A DNA stretch of 64,000 nucleotides from Mannheimia glucosida (GCF_046267875.1 NZ_CP176502.1:1364001-1428000), one strand, 5' to 3'. Counted from the first letter of the stretch, positions 24,892 through 34,386 are shown. Made by a program: numbers and translations. The notes: a model not told the origin generated them from the letters alone.

Positions 24892-25917
24892 TTAATCGTT
24901 AAAACGTTTTTCTAACGATTTTAAGCGTTTGTTCATTTCATCAATATTCATTACAAGTGCTGCGGTTTTTCGCCATTCTTTATTGGTTTGTAATGGAATA
25001 CCTGATGAGTAAATTCCTTTTTCTGTAATTGGGCGCATAACCATACCCATACCGGTAATTATGGCACCATCACAGATTTCCATATGACCGTTGATAACAC
25101 TTGCTCCACCAATTTGGCAAAAGCGACCAACTTTTAGACTGCCTGCCATAATGACGCCGCCGGCAACGGCAGTGCCAAAACCAATGTGTACATTATGGGC
25201 GATTTGGCAAAGGTTATCAATAATCACATTATCTTCGATTACGGTTGGATCTAATGCACCTCGGTCAATACAAGTACAAGCACCAATTTCAACTCGATTG
25301 CCGATAATCACACCACCGGTTTGTGGGATTTTAATCCATTGCCCTTTGTCATTCGCATAGCCAAAACCATCACTCCCGATAACCGTTGAGGATTGGATTA
25401 AGCAATCAGCACCGATTTGTACATTGTGATATACCGAAACATTTGCCCAGAGTTGGGTTCTTGCCCCGATTTTACTGTTTTTTCCCACAAAACAGCCTGC
25501 ACCGATCACGGCATCATCGCCCAATTCTACGCCACTTTCAATAACGGCATTTGCCCCTACCGATACGTTATTACCCAGTTTAGCTTCAGGTGAAATCACC
25601 GCACTTGGGTGGATTTCGCTCGCTGCTTTCGGAGTAGAATCCATATATTGAGCCAGTTGAGCATAAGCAACATACGGATTGGCAACGATGATAAGATTTT
25701 GATCTGCTCGGCAAAATTCCACATCTGCCGGGCTGACGATAATAGCTCCAGCATTGCAAGCGGTCAAATTTTCCCGATATTTTGCATTTGAGATAAAGGT
25801 AATTTGCGAGCTGTCGGCTTTATCTAAAGCAGCAATACTTTGAATAGCCAAATCGGCGTTACCCCTAAGAGTACCGCCGATATGCTCCGCTAAATCAATT
25901 AAACGGAAATTTGCCAT
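24892..25917 (-). CDS. lpxD: UDP-3-O-(3-hydroxyacyl)glucosamine N-acyltransferase
   Basis: LpxD adds the second hydroxyacyl chain in lipid A synthesis. The 341-residue product matches E. coli in length. An N-terminal uridine-binding domain (about 1-100) precedes a left-handed beta helix with hexapeptide repeats such as EAKLGNNVSVGANAVIESGV. The catalytic histidine is in NLCQIAHNVHIG near residue 240. The C-terminus is an alpha-helical extension (MNIDEMNKRLKSLEKRF). The start codon shares one base with the skp stop (TAATG), implying translational coupling. An uptake sequence lies inside the gene at 25756-25771. Confidence 0.97.
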   Translation of the reverse strand: MANFRLIDLAEHIGGTLRGNADLAIQSIAALDKADSSQITFISNAKYRENLTACNAGAIIVSPADVEFCRADQNLIIVANPYVAYAQLAQYMDSTPKAASEIHPSAVISPEAKLGNNVSVGANAVIESGVELGDDAVIGAGCFVGKNSKIGARTQLWANVSVYHNVQIGADCLIQSSTVIGSDGFGYANDKGQWIKIPQTGGVIIGNRVEIGACTCIDRGALDPTVIEDNVIIDNLCQIAHNVHIGFGTAVAGGVIMAGSLKVGRFCQIGGASVINGHMEICDGAIITGMGMVMRPITEKGIYSSGIPLQTNKEWRKTAALVMNIDEMNKRLKSLEKRFND

Positions 25918-26708
25918 TATTTTTTCGCTTCTTCTGGTTTAGTTTCTTCAGCTTTGGTTTCTTTTTCTGTAGCTGGTTGAGCTTCAGTTGCAGGTTTTTC
26001 TATTTTAATTTCCGGATGTTTTTTAACAATAGCATCAAGTACTGCTTCAGTAATATCTTTACCTTCATCTTCAGCATAAAGTGCTACTTGTGGTTGTAAT
26101 ACTAAAGTGTAACCTTTCGATTTTGCGATCTCTTTAATGGTTGCATTTACTTCATCAACCGCTTGTTTTTGCGCTTCTTGTGGGTTAATGCCACCATTTT
26201 CTTTATTTGCTTGTTCAATACGTTTTTGGAATTCATCTGCACGTTTCTGGAAGGCTTCTGCTTTTTTTGCAAAATCAGCTTCACGTTTTTGAATTGCTGT
26301 TACTTTAGCTTGGAATGCGTTTGCTTCTTTTTGAATCGCATTTTGACGTGCTTGAATCTCTTTTGAACGTAAGCGAGGTGCATCTTTCTCTAATGCTGCA
26401 ACTTTTTTCTTGATAGAAGCTTCTACATTTTTTTGTTCATTTTGTAGTTTTTGTGCATCTTCGTTAATTTTGTTACGTTCAGCCGTTAATGTTTTATTCT
26501 CATCAGCTAATTTTTTTTCATCAGCAGCAAATTTTTCTTGGCTTTCTTTCATAAATTTATCAAATTTTGCTGAAGCATCTAATAATACAGGGTGGTTTTG
26601 TAATACATAGCTTGGATCTACGAAACCAATAGTATCTGCAGCATTCGCGATTCCGGTTGTAGAGGCTAAAGCTACGGCTAAGCCAGTCATTTTAAATAAT
26701 TTTTTCAT
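25917..26708 (-). CDS. skp: Periplasmic chaperone Skp (OmpH), elongated form
   Basis: Skp is the trimeric jellyfish-shaped chaperone that carries outer-membrane proteins across the periplasm to BamA. A Sec signal peptide (MKKLFKMTGLAVALASTTGI, cleavage near ANA-A) precedes VDPSYVLQNHPVLLDASAKF. The product has 263 residues, far longer than the 161 of E. coli. The coiled-coil tentacle (about 45-175) is extended, with repeated AFQKRADEFQKR-like stretches, and a 35-residue Lys/Glu/Pro/Thr-rich tail follows the returning core strand (GYTLVLQPQVALYAEDEGKD). It sits between bamA and lpxD, its usual place. Confidence 0.93.
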   Translation of the reverse strand: MKKLFKMTGLAVALASTTGIANAADTIGFVDPSYVLQNHPVLLDASAKFDKFMKESQEKFAADEKKLADENKTLTAERNKINEDAQKLQNEQKNVEASIKKKVAALEKDAPRLRSKEIQARQNAIQKEANAFQAKVTAIQKREADFAKKAEAFQKRADEFQKRIEQANKENGGINPQEAQKQAVDEVNATIKEIAKSKGYTLVLQPQVALYAEDEGKDITEAVLDAIVKKHPEIKIEKPATEAQPATEKETKAEETKPEEAKK

Positions 26709-26786
26709 TTGTTTTCCTTGTATGAACAGTTTTGAAATAAGCGGCTAAGTTGCAAATTTTTACATTTATTAACCGCTTGTGGTTAA

Positions 26787-29168
26787 TTAGAATGAACTAC
26801 CAATGTTGAACTGGAATTGTTCAATATCATCATTATCATATTTACGAATTGGTTTCGCATAAGAGAATGATAATGGCCCGATTGGAGACATCCATTGGAA
26901 TGCAATACCGGCGGAAGCACGGAAACGTTTGAAATCACCATAGTCAGGCAAGTTCGTATATTCATCTTTCTTCCATTTTGTATTCCATGCACTTGCAGCA
27001 TCAACAAAGAGAGAGGTTCTTACATTGTGCTGATATTTTTCGCTCACAAATGGCGTTGGTGTGATTAATTCCAAGCTTGCCGCAGCTAACGCATTACCAC
27101 CGATAATATCATTATTCATGCTATCAAATTTGCCGGATTTTGTATTATAGTAAATCGCTTGAGGCCCTACTGCACCGTAAGAGAAACCTCTTAGTGTACC
27201 AATACCTCCGGCAGTATAAAGCTGATAGAACGGAACTTCTTTACCACCAAATCCATTAGTATAAGCAATGCTAGCTTTCGTTGAAATTACCCATTTGTGC
27301 TCACGGTTTAACGGGTAATAATTTCTAAAGTCTGCACTGACTCGGTAATATTTATTATCAGAGCCAGGAATTGTGATTTTACCGCCAATGTTTGCGGTAG
27401 TTCCTTCAGTCGGGAAATAGCCTCTATTCAAGCTGTTGTAGTTCCAACCGAGAGAAAAATCAAAATCGTCCGCTTTGATTTTTTTGTAATAATCGGCAGC
27501 TGGATCGAACTCAAAGTTCATTGATTTTACATATTTTTCTCGAGTATATTCTCGAGCCGCATTTTTTATTTTATCGTGTGTGTAACCTAAGCCTAAATAA
27601 TAGGAGTTATTTTCATTAACAGGGAAGCCAAGAGTTCCGTTAATACCATAGGTTTGGCGCTTATATGACGCTACGGAATCATTGTCTGAGTTATCATAAT
27701 CTTCATAGAAAATATTACCGCCTAAACTTACACCATCTTTAGTAAAGTAAGGTTCGGTATAGCCTAAGTTAACGCTGGTACCATAGTCATTACGGGTACC
27801 ATTTAGACTGATAGTTGACCCCATGCCTAAGAAATTGTCTTGTTTAATTCCTGCTTGATAGCTGATACCGCTTTCCGTGCCGTAACCGATACCAAAGTTA
27901 ATACTACCGGTATTGCGTTCTTTAATTTTATACACTACATCAACTTGATCGGCTGTACCTTCTACATTTGGCATTGACATATCAACACTTTCATAGAAAC
28001 CGGTTCTTTCTAAACGAGCTTTACCTAGAGAAGCTTTGTTTGTGGAAAGCCAAGCACCTTCTTGTTGGCGCATTTCACGACGTAATGTTGAATCTGCAGT
28101 GACATCATTACCTTCAAAACGGATTTTACGAACATAAATACGACGACCGGCATCCACAACAAAACTGATTTTTACGGTTTTATTTTCTTCATTAAATTGA
28201 GGATAAATGTCTACTTTAGCTGAACCATAACCTGCGTCCCCTAAAATAGATTTAATTTCTTCCTCAATTTGAGTAAGGTCTGATTTACGGAATAATTGAC
28301 CTGGTTTGAATTCTTTTAGTAGGGCGTTGAGCTTGCTATCCATATTGGCTGTATTGCCGATAATTCGCATTTCACTGACATGGTACTGTGACCCTTCATC
28401 TAATTTATAGGTCAATGCAACTTCCGTTTTATTATCATTGAATTGAACATCGGTATCTTGGATAGCAAATTTTGCATAGCCACGATTTAAATAGAAGTCT
28501 CTTAATGTTTCTAAGTCTTTTTGATAGGTGGTTTGTTCAAATTTGCTACTTTCAAAAATATTCCACCAAGAAACATCAGGCTGAATATCTAAGTTTTCTA
28601 ATAATTTTTTATCAGAGAAGGCATTATTACCTTCAAACTTAATTGTTTTGGCTTTAGCGACTTCACCTTCATTAATCACTAATTTAATATTAACGCCACC
28701 CTCTGTGTTATGCACGACAGATGTGTCAATTTTGGCTTCATAACGACCAGTAGAGTGATAATGTTCAATTAGCCCTTCTTTAAAAGTCTCAAGTTTGGCA
28801 GCATCAAAAATTTCACCTTGGTTAATTAAGTTTGCTTTCAAATTTTGCTCTAAAGCATCTTTAGGAATCGCTTGGTTACCCTCGATCTCTACCTTGCCAA
28901 TAATAGGTTTTTCTGCGACTTTGATTACAAGCGTATTGCCTTCTCGTGTTGCACGAACATCTGCAAAACGTTGTTGGCTGAATAGATGGCGGACGACATT
29001 AGATACATCAGTATCTGTCGCTGTTTGGCCTACTCTGACTGGAATAGATGAAATGATAGCTTCACCTGTTGTAGGTTGCACACCTTCAACACGAATGTCT
29101 TTTACTACGAAAGGTGCAGCAACTACACCGTTTGCAATTAAAAGAGAGGAAAGTAATAATTTTTTCAT
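26787..29168 (-). CDS. bamA: Outer-membrane protein assembly factor BamA
   Basis: BamA folds and inserts beta-barrel proteins into the outer membrane. It has 793 residues (810 in E. coli). A signal peptide (MKKLLLSSLLIANGVVAA) is followed by five POTRA domains (about 20-420; the first starts FVVKDIRVEGVQ and the fifth includes RRIYVRKIRFEGND). The C-terminal 16-strand barrel (about 425-793) has the loop-6 motif TLRGFSYGAVGP and ends in phenylalanine (FNIGSSF), the usual recognition signal. The ATG at 29168 begins the signal peptide; the frame is open nine codons upstream but without signal-like residues. Confidence 0.97.
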   Translation of the reverse strand: MKKLLLSSLLIANGVVAAPFVVKDIRVEGVQPTTGEAIISSIPVRVGQTATDTDVSNVVRHLFSQQRFADVRATREGNTLVIKVAEKPIIGKVEIEGNQAIPKDALEQNLKANLINQGEIFDAAKLETFKEGLIEHYHSTGRYEAKIDTSVVHNTEGGVNIKLVINEGEVAKAKTIKFEGNNAFSDKKLLENLDIQPDVSWWNIFESSKFEQTTYQKDLETLRDFYLNRGYAKFAIQDTDVQFNDNKTEVALTYKLDEGSQYHVSEMRIIGNTANMDSKLNALLKEFKPGQLFRKSDLTQIEEEIKSILGDAGYGSAKVDIYPQFNEENKTVKISFVVDAGRRIYVRKIRFEGNDVTADSTLRREMRQQEGAWLSTNKASLGKARLERTGFYESVDMSMPNVEGTADQVDVVYKIKERNTGSINFGIGYGTESGISYQAGIKQDNFLGMGSTISLNGTRNDYGTSVNLGYTEPYFTKDGVSLGGNIFYEDYDNSDNDSVASYKRQTYGINGTLGFPVNENNSYYLGLGYTHDKIKNAAREYTREKYVKSMNFEFDPAADYYKKIKADDFDFSLGWNYNSLNRGYFPTEGTTANIGGKITIPGSDNKYYRVSADFRNYYPLNREHKWVISTKASIAYTNGFGGKEVPFYQLYTAGGIGTLRGFSYGAVGPQAIYYNTKSGKFDSMNNDIIGGNALAAASLELITPTPFVSEKYQHNVRTSLFVDAASAWNTKWKKDEYTNLPDYGDFKRFRASAGIAFQWMSPIGPLSFSYAKPIRKYDNDDIEQFQFNIGSSF

Positions 29169-29282
29169 TGAAATTATCCTATGATCGTTTTGCAATATTA
29201 TTAATAATATAGTTTAAATCCACATTATGGATTTTGATGTATGGGTGCTTTTTGCAAAAAAGTCACCTTTTTTAACCGCTTG

Positions 29283-30593
29283 TTAAAAGTGAATTATATC
29301 GTTGGCAAAGGCGAATAACATTAAACTCAGTACGAATGCAATTCCTATTTGTTGGAATCTGAGTTGTACTTTTTCTGATAATGCTTTTCCACGAATTGTT
29401 TCAACAGCCAATAAAACAAGTTGCCCACCATCTAAGGGTAAAAGTGGAAATAAGTTCATTACCCCCAAATTGACACTGATTAGAGCCATAAAACTAAGGT
29501 AATAAACTAAGCCGATTTCAGCTGTTGCACCGGCTCCTTTTGCCATTGAAATTGGCCCACCTAAATTTTTAATGGACAAATCACCGCTTATTAAATTACC
29601 GATAAATTGGAGTATGGTTTGGGTAAGAGACCACACTTTTTCGATACTTTTATAAAATGCGGTAAGAATATCATATTTTAATTCGGTACGATATTTATCT
29701 GCAAGAGGCTCATAGGTCGGAATCACACCGATAATATAGCGTTCATCTTGTTTTTTTGGTTGGATAACAAGGTCTTTAATCTGACCTCGTTGTTCAATTT
29801 TAAGTTCAATAGGTTTACCTGTTTGTACCAGTTCAACTAAATTGAACCAATTAAACGGTTGCTGATTAATTTGAAGAATCCGATCACCAGCTTGAATGCC
29901 TACCTGGCTTGCAGGAGAATTTTCGACAACTTGTTTAATTTCAGCGGTAACTTTTGCACTTTTTGGGCGAATACCTAATGCGGTTAATGGGTTTTCTTTG
30001 GCTGAGTCAATATTCCAGTTAGACAAGTCGAGTTCATATTTTTGTGTTGATTTGCCGTAGATATTGCCCTCTAACGGTACATTTTTATTGCCCACGAAAC
30101 CAACTAGTGCTAAAGATGCACTTTCCCAGTCTTGAATAGATTGATGACCAATTTTTGTAATCTCAAGTTCACTAGGCAGCTTTGCTTGGGCTGCAATAGT
30201 ATTTGGTAAAATTTCCCCAATAACAGGTTTAACAGTTGGAATACCGGCAATAAAAACGACCCAGTATGACAAAATCGCAAAAATAAAATTTGCAGCAGGA
30301 CCGGCTATAATAATAAATGCACGTTGCAATACAGATTTTGTTTTAAGAGCTTGTTGAGCTGGAGCGTTGATATCCGTTTCACCATTCCACATTTGTACAT
30401 AGCCGCCCAGAGGAATAAGTGAAAAAACAAATTCGGTTCCTTGTTTATCTTTTTTCTTAAATAAGACTTTACCAAATCCGATCGAAAAACGGATCACCTT
30501 TACCCCGCATTTGCGAGCAGCCCAAAAGTGCCCGTATTCATGCACAAAAACCAGTACACAAATTAAAATAAAAAATGCAATGATGGAAGTCAT
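29283..30593 (-). CDS. rseP: Site-2 zinc metalloprotease RseP
   Basis: RseP cuts the anti-sigma factor RseA inside the inner membrane and releases sigma-E during envelope stress; it also removes signal peptide remnants. It has 436 residues (450 in E. coli). The zinc site HEYGH is in the first membrane helix (about residues 18-22). Two PDZ regions lie between helices, including PASQVGIQAGDRILQINQQP. The third metal ligand is in NLFPLLPLDGGQL, followed by the last helix. It is placed between cdsA (3 bp away) and bamA, as in E. coli. Confidence 0.96.
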   Translation of the reverse strand: MTSIIAFFILICVLVFVHEYGHFWAARKCGVKVIRFSIGFGKVLFKKKDKQGTEFVFSLIPLGGYVQMWNGETDINAPAQQALKTKSVLQRAFIIIAGPAANFIFAILSYWVVFIAGIPTVKPVIGEILPNTIAAQAKLPSELEITKIGHQSIQDWESASLALVGFVGNKNVPLEGNIYGKSTQKYELDLSNWNIDSAKENPLTALGIRPKSAKVTAEIKQVVENSPASQVGIQAGDRILQINQQPFNWFNLVELVQTGKPIELKIEQRGQIKDLVIQPKKQDERYIIGVIPTYEPLADKYRTELKYDILTAFYKSIEKVWSLTQTILQFIGNLISGDLSIKNLGGPISMAKGAGATAEIGLVYYLSFMALISVNLGVMNLFPLLPLDGGQLVLLAVETIRGKALSEKVQLRFQQIGIAFVLSLMLFAFANDIIHF

Positions 30594-30596
30594 ATT

Positions 30597-31466
30597 CTAT
30601 AGTACAAAAAAGAAGAATGTGGCAAAAAATGGAACTGCAGCAGTTAAACTATCAATACGATCTAAAATACCACCGTGACCGGGGATAAGTTGGCTACTGT
30701 CTTTAATGCCTGCTTGGCGTTTAAACATACTTTCTGCAAGGTCGCCTAATACTGAAATAGCAACTGTTGCGATTGAAACTAAAATAAATGGCATTGTTGA
30801 TAGTGCTTTGCCGAACACATTTGCAGGAGTAAGTTGTAAAAAGACAAAGGCAATCACGCCTGAGGTAAGGACACCGCCAATCACCCCCTCCCACGATTTA
30901 CCCGGAGACACTTTTGGAGCAAGTTTACGTTTTCCAAAAGCTCTACCAACGAAATAAGCACCGGAATCAGCCCCCCAAACTAATAAGCAAACATAGAGGA
31001 ATAAATAAGTACCTTGGTATGGATCAAGTGCATAATTATGGAAACGCAATGCGAGCGTGCCAATTAAAAACGGCACTAAGGTAGCAAATCCGAATAGGAA
31101 TTTAGCTGCAACAGATTTTTCCCACAGTTTTGCCGAGTTGGGGTAAGTTGCCACTAGGACAAGGGCAATTAACCACCAAATACAGCCAATAAAGAGGATA
31201 GGGGTAGTCTCATCAGTAATAAAACGGGTTGCTCGGATATAATCAGTATTCGCAACGATTGCAAAAAGTAATAAGCAGATTGTCACCATTGCCACAATTG
31301 CACGCGGCACAGGGCGTTTAAAGCCGGCAAATTGAGCCCATTCCCACATTGCTGCCACAACAATTGCCGATAACACTAAAGTTAAAGGAAGTGGTGAGAG
31401 CCAAAATATGGCAGCCAGCACGGCAATAATCATAATAATCGCTGAAAGTACACGTTCTTTAAGCAT
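30597..31466 (-). CDS. cdsA: Phosphatidate cytidylyltransferase
   Basis: CdsA makes CDP-diacylglycerol, the precursor of all membrane phospholipids. It is a polytopic inner-membrane protein of 289 residues (285 in E. coli) with about eight hydrophobic helices. The family signature is complete near the C-terminus: SMFKRQAGIKDSSQL, then IPGHGGILDRIDSL, containing the metal-binding aspartates. It begins 23 bases after uppS and ends 3 bases before rseP. Confidence 0.96.
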   Translation of the reverse strand: MLKERVLSAIIMIIAVLAAIFWLSPLPLTLVLSAIVVAAMWEWAQFAGFKRPVPRAIVAMVTICLLLFAIVANTDYIRATRFITDETTPILFIGCIWWLIALVLVATYPNSAKLWEKSVAAKFLFGFATLVPFLIGTLALRFHNYALDPYQGTYLFLYVCLLVWGADSGAYFVGRAFGKRKLAPKVSPGKSWEGVIGGVLTSGVIAFVFLQLTPANVFGKALSTMPFILVSIATVAISVLGDLAESMFKRQAGIKDSSQLIPGHGGILDRIDSLTAAVPFFATFFFFVL

Positions 31467-31489
31467 TGTATTTCCTTATTCTTTTTATA

Positions 31490-32203
31490 TTAACAACCAC
31501 CGAATCGGCGTTCACGTTGCTGATAAGCATAAATTGCATCACTAAAAGCCTCATCATTAAAATCAGGCCATAAAACCGGGCTAAAAAACAGCTCGGCATA
31601 AGCAATTTGCCATAATAGAAAATTGCTGATCCGCTGCTCGCCACTGGTTCGAATTAATAAATCCACTTGCGGCTGGTTTTCTGTCACTAAATGTTGTTGA
31701 AATAATGCGGGTGTAATCTGCTCCACAGCAAGTTGTTCTGATTTAACTTGTGCTGCTAGTTGTTGAGCAGCTTGAACAATATCCCAGTAACCACCATAGT
31801 TGGCAGCAATGTTTAAGATTAGCCCGGTATTGTTTTCGGTTAATTTTTCCGATTCGGCAATGCGTTTTTGTAAATTTTCGCTAAAGGCGGATTTATCGCC
31901 AATAATCTTTAAGCGAATATTATTTTTATGTAATTTTTTAACTTCAGAATCTAAAGCTTTCATAAACAGAGACATTAAAGCTGAAACTTCAGTTTCTGGT
32001 CTGCTCCAATTCTCACTGCTAAATGCGTAGAGGGTTAAAACTTGGATATGATGCTTTGCTGCAAAACTAACGGCAGAACGAACTGCCTTTACACCATTCT
32101 GATGACCAAAAATGCGTAATTTTCCTTTCTGCTTAGCCCATCTGCCATTGCCATCCATAATAATGGCAACGTGCTTAGGCATATTTTGAGGATCGAAGTT
32201 CAC
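31490..32203 (-). CDS. uppS: Undecaprenyl diphosphate synthase
   Basis: This cis-prenyltransferase builds the C55 lipid carrier for peptidoglycan and O-antigen synthesis. It has 237 residues (253 in E. coli). The first conserved region IIMDGNGRWAKQKG holds the catalytic aspartate. FSSENWSRPETEV and LLIRTSGEQRISNFLLWQIA are the later signatures that bind isopentenyl diphosphate. It is the first gene of the block running to lpxA. dxr, which precedes it in E. coli, is not here; the upstream neighbour is gloB, separated by about 158 bp. Confidence 0.96.
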   Translation of the reverse strand: MNFDPQNMPKHVAIIMDGNGRWAKQKGKLRIFGHQNGVKAVRSAVSFAAKHHIQVLTLYAFSSENWSRPETEVSALMSLFMKALDSEVKKLHKNNIRLKIIGDKSAFSENLQKRIAESEKLTENNTGLILNIAANYGGYWDIVQAAQQLAAQVKSEQLAVEQITPALFQQHLVTENQPQVDLLIRTSGEQRISNFLLWQIAYAELFFSPVLWPDFNDEAFSDAIYAYQQRERRFGGC

Positions 32204-32323
32204 AGAATTTTACTCACTAAAATAATAAATTAAGCTAAAAATAGTCGTAACTATACCATAGGATAAGCCAGAGTGGAATTGACAAGCGATGTTTGCAAAG
32301 GTTTTATTTAACCAAAAAGCATT

Positions 32324-32355
32324 AAAGTAAGAGGCTTTAATGCTTAATTAGAAAT
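32324..32355 (-). terminator. Terminator after gloB
   Basis: AAGCATTAAAG (32327-32337) and CTTTAATGCTT (32345-32355) make an 11-bp stem with a 7-base loop. On the minus strand it is followed by a T run, directly downstream of the gloB stop. Confidence 0.9.
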
Positions 32356-32361
32356 ATGAGG

Positions 32362-33069
32362 TTAAAAATTGTCTTTTTGCTGACGAAGTGCAATAAATTC
32401 GGCTAAATCGACCGCTTGCATAAACGGGTTCACCTGCATTTCCAAGCCAATAGTGGTTGGCAAAGTCGGTTTGTTTTGCGAACGTAAAAGATCAACCTGT
32501 TCTTGATATTCTGCCAATATACAGCTTGGCGGTAGAACTGCTTCGACAAATTTCAAATTACTTTGGGTGTATTCGTGAGCGGGGTAGACTTGAGTGGAAT
32601 TAGGTAGTTGTTTAAAGCGTTGTAACGCATCAAATTGCGCTTGGTAATCACCAGTAAAAACCCTGCCACAGCCACCAGAAAAGAGCGAATCCCCACAGAA
32701 TAGGTAATCATACCCAAACAAATAGCTAATATGCCCTGCAGTATGCCCCGCGCTTTCAAGAATGTTTACTTCATAATCAAATAATTTAAGCTGTTGATCC
32801 GGCGATACAATAACGGTAGCAAATTTTGCGGCTTCTTTCGGACCGTAAACCGGAATATTGGGGTAGCTTTTTGCTATGTTAGGCACGCCGTCAGTATGGT
32901 CGTGATGATTATGGGTAAGCAAGATAGCGGTCAAATTTAGCGAATTTTTTGCAATAAAATCAAATACAGGTTGTGATTCAGCCGGATCTACGATAATCAG
33001 ATTGTTGTGTTGTTGGATTGCCCAAATGTAATTGTCACTTAAGGCTGGAATTGGGGTAATCTGGAGCAT
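32362..33069 (-). CDS. gloB: Hydroxyacylglutathione hydrolase (glyoxalase II)
   Basis: GloB hydrolyses S-lactoylglutathione to lactate and glutathione, the second step of methylglyoxal detoxification. It has 235 residues (251 in E. coli). The binuclear metal motif THNHHDHTDG is near residue 54. Further ligands lie in ESAGHTAGHISY, FCGDSLFSGGCGR and YPAHEYT. The start is the second of two adjacent ATG codons (33069), 6 bases after AGGAGA; the first lies 3 bases after it. The open frame runs on upstream through the 4.5S RNA gene, which shows that extension is not coding. It ends at a strong terminator. Confidence 0.95.
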   Translation of the reverse strand: MLQITPIPALSDNYIWAIQQHNNLIIVDPAESQPVFDFIAKNSLNLTAILLTHNHHDHTDGVPNIAKSYPNIPVYGPKEAAKFATVIVSPDQQLKLFDYEVNILESAGHTAGHISYLFGYDYLFCGDSLFSGGCGRVFTGDYQAQFDALQRFKQLPNSTQVYPAHEYTQSNLKFVEAVLPPSCILAEYQEQVDLLRSQNKPTLPTTIGLEMQVNPFMQAVDLAEFIALRQQKDNF

Positions 33070-33103
33070 CATTTTCTCCTGATAAATAGGGTTTAAATAA
33101 AAA

Positions 33104-33216
33104 GGGTGGGGCGTTACCAGCAACCCTCGGCACACAGAAATTTCAACCCAGACTGCTTTCTTCCGAACCTGATCAAGTAAGCTGAACACCATTGCGAGGA
33201 ACCAATAACGCCCCAT
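33104..33216 (-). ncRNA. ffs: 4.5S signal recognition particle RNA
   Basis: Read on the minus strand, the RNA starts near GGGGCGTTA and ends with TAACGCCCC plus ACCC, so the two termini form a perfect 9-bp stem. The apical SRP54 (Ffh) binding domain is recognised by CAGGTTCGGAAGAAAGCAGT, which matches E. coli AGGTCCGGAAGGAAGCAG with its GGAA-type loop. The length is about 113 bases (114 in E. coli). End positions are estimated from pairing. The RNA is essential for targeting membrane proteins. A perfect TATAAT lies at 33247-33252, leaving a leader of about 24 bases to be removed. gloB starts 35 bases after its 3' end. Confidence 0.93.
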
Positions 33217-33246
33217 CGAATTACGCAAGCTCGCGTAAGACCTCAC

Positions 33247-33274
33247 ATTATAGATAAATTTTAAAATAAGACAA
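33247..33274 (-). promoter_or_regulatory. Promoter of the 4.5S RNA gene
   Basis: On the minus strand, TTGTCT (33269-33274; four of six consensus bases) is followed after 16 bases by a perfect TATAAT (33247-33252). Transcription should begin near 33240. The leader holds a small hairpin, TTACGC-GAGCTT-GCGTAA, before the mature RNA. Confidence 0.7.
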
Positions 33275-33363
33275 GAACGAATTTGACAAGCGGTTATTTT
33301 ATGTTAGAAATTTGCGTAAAATAACGCTTGATTCTTTAATTTTTAGGCAAAAATCATTGGCAC

Positions 33364-34365
33364 TCAGGCTATATATTGTAGCGGATATAAATCTAATTTA
33401 TCCATTAATTGGCGATCATGATCTTCTTCCGGATTTTCTGTAGTAAGTAATTTATCGCCATAGAAAATAGAATTTGCTCCCGCCATAAAACAGAGGGCTT
33501 GCATTGCTTCCGGCATAGTAGTTCTGCCAGCAGAAAGTCGGACAAAGCTTTGAGGCATAGTAATTCTTGCTACCGCAATGGTACGAACAAATTCTGTCCA
33601 GTCTAAATCTTCGGCATTGGTAAGCGGTGTACCTTCTACTTTAATCAACTGATTAATCGGTACGCTTTCAGGTTGAGGATCGAGGTTAGCGAGGCTTGCA
33701 ATTAGGCCTGCTCGCTCGGGGCGGGTTTCGTTCATTCCCACAATACCGCCACAGCAAACTTTCAAGCCGGCATTGCGAACTTTACCTAAAGTGTCCATTC
33801 GATCTTCGTGATTTCGGGTATGGATAATTTTGTTATAGCGTTCAGGGTCGGTATCTAAATTATGGTTGTAGTAATCCAGCCCTGCTTGCTTTAATTCCTC
33901 TGCCATTCCCTCTTCAAGCATACCGAAGGTACCACAGGTTTCTAGCCCCAATGATTTCACCGCATTGATGATTTCTGAGACTACTTTAATATCTTTAGGC
34001 TTAGGTCCTCGCCACGCTGCCCCCATACAAAAGCGACTTGCTCCACGCTCTTTGGCAATTTTAGCTTTTTCTACAATCGTCTCTACATCAAGCATTGTTT
34101 GCTTTTCTATTCCTGTATCATAGCGGGCAGATTGGGGGCAATATTCGCAATCTTCCGGACAGCCTCCTGTTTTAATTGAGAGTAACGTCGAAAGCTGGAT
34201 AGCATTAGCATCAAAATTTTCACGGTGAACTTGTGCCGCTCTAAACACTAAATCCATAAACGGCAGATCAAATAGTTCTTCCACTTGGCATTTTCGCCAA
34301 TATTGTGCTGTTGGGTGTGGGGTGAGTTCATCTTTGGCTTTCAGCCTTAATTGGAATGTTGTCAT
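33364..34365 (-). CDS. bioB: Biotin synthase
   Basis: BioB is the radical-SAM enzyme that inserts sulfur into dethiobiotin. It has 333 residues (346 in E. coli). The radical-SAM cluster motif is CPEDCEYCPQSARYDTG, with C-x3-C-x2-C. YNHNLDTDPERY and CCGGIVGMNETRPERAGL are further family signatures, including cysteines near the second Fe-S site. AGGAG lies before the ATG. No other bio gene is adjacent, and I see no BirA operator upstream. It lies downstream of pckA on the same strand, separated by a terminator. Confidence 0.96.
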   Translation of the reverse strand: MTTFQLRLKAKDELTPHPTAQYWRKCQVEELFDLPFMDLVFRAAQVHRENFDANAIQLSTLLSIKTGGCPEDCEYCPQSARYDTGIEKQTMLDVETIVEKAKIAKERGASRFCMGAAWRGPKPKDIKVVSEIINAVKSLGLETCGTFGMLEEGMAEELKQAGLDYYNHNLDTDPERYNKIIHTRNHEDRMDTLGKVRNAGLKVCCGGIVGMNETRPERAGLIASLANLDPQPESVPINQLIKVEGTPLTNAEDLDWTEFVRTIAVARITMPQSFVRLSAGRTTMPEAMQALCFMAGANSIFYGDKLLTTENPEEDHDRQLMDKLDLYPLQYIA

Positions 34366-34386
34366 TATTGTACTTCTCCTTTATAC

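Noticed and set aside
33070..33246. N-terminal extension of GloB
   Set aside because: The sequence is the 4.5S RNA gene with clear terminal pairing and the Ffh-binding domain, so it is not protein-coding.
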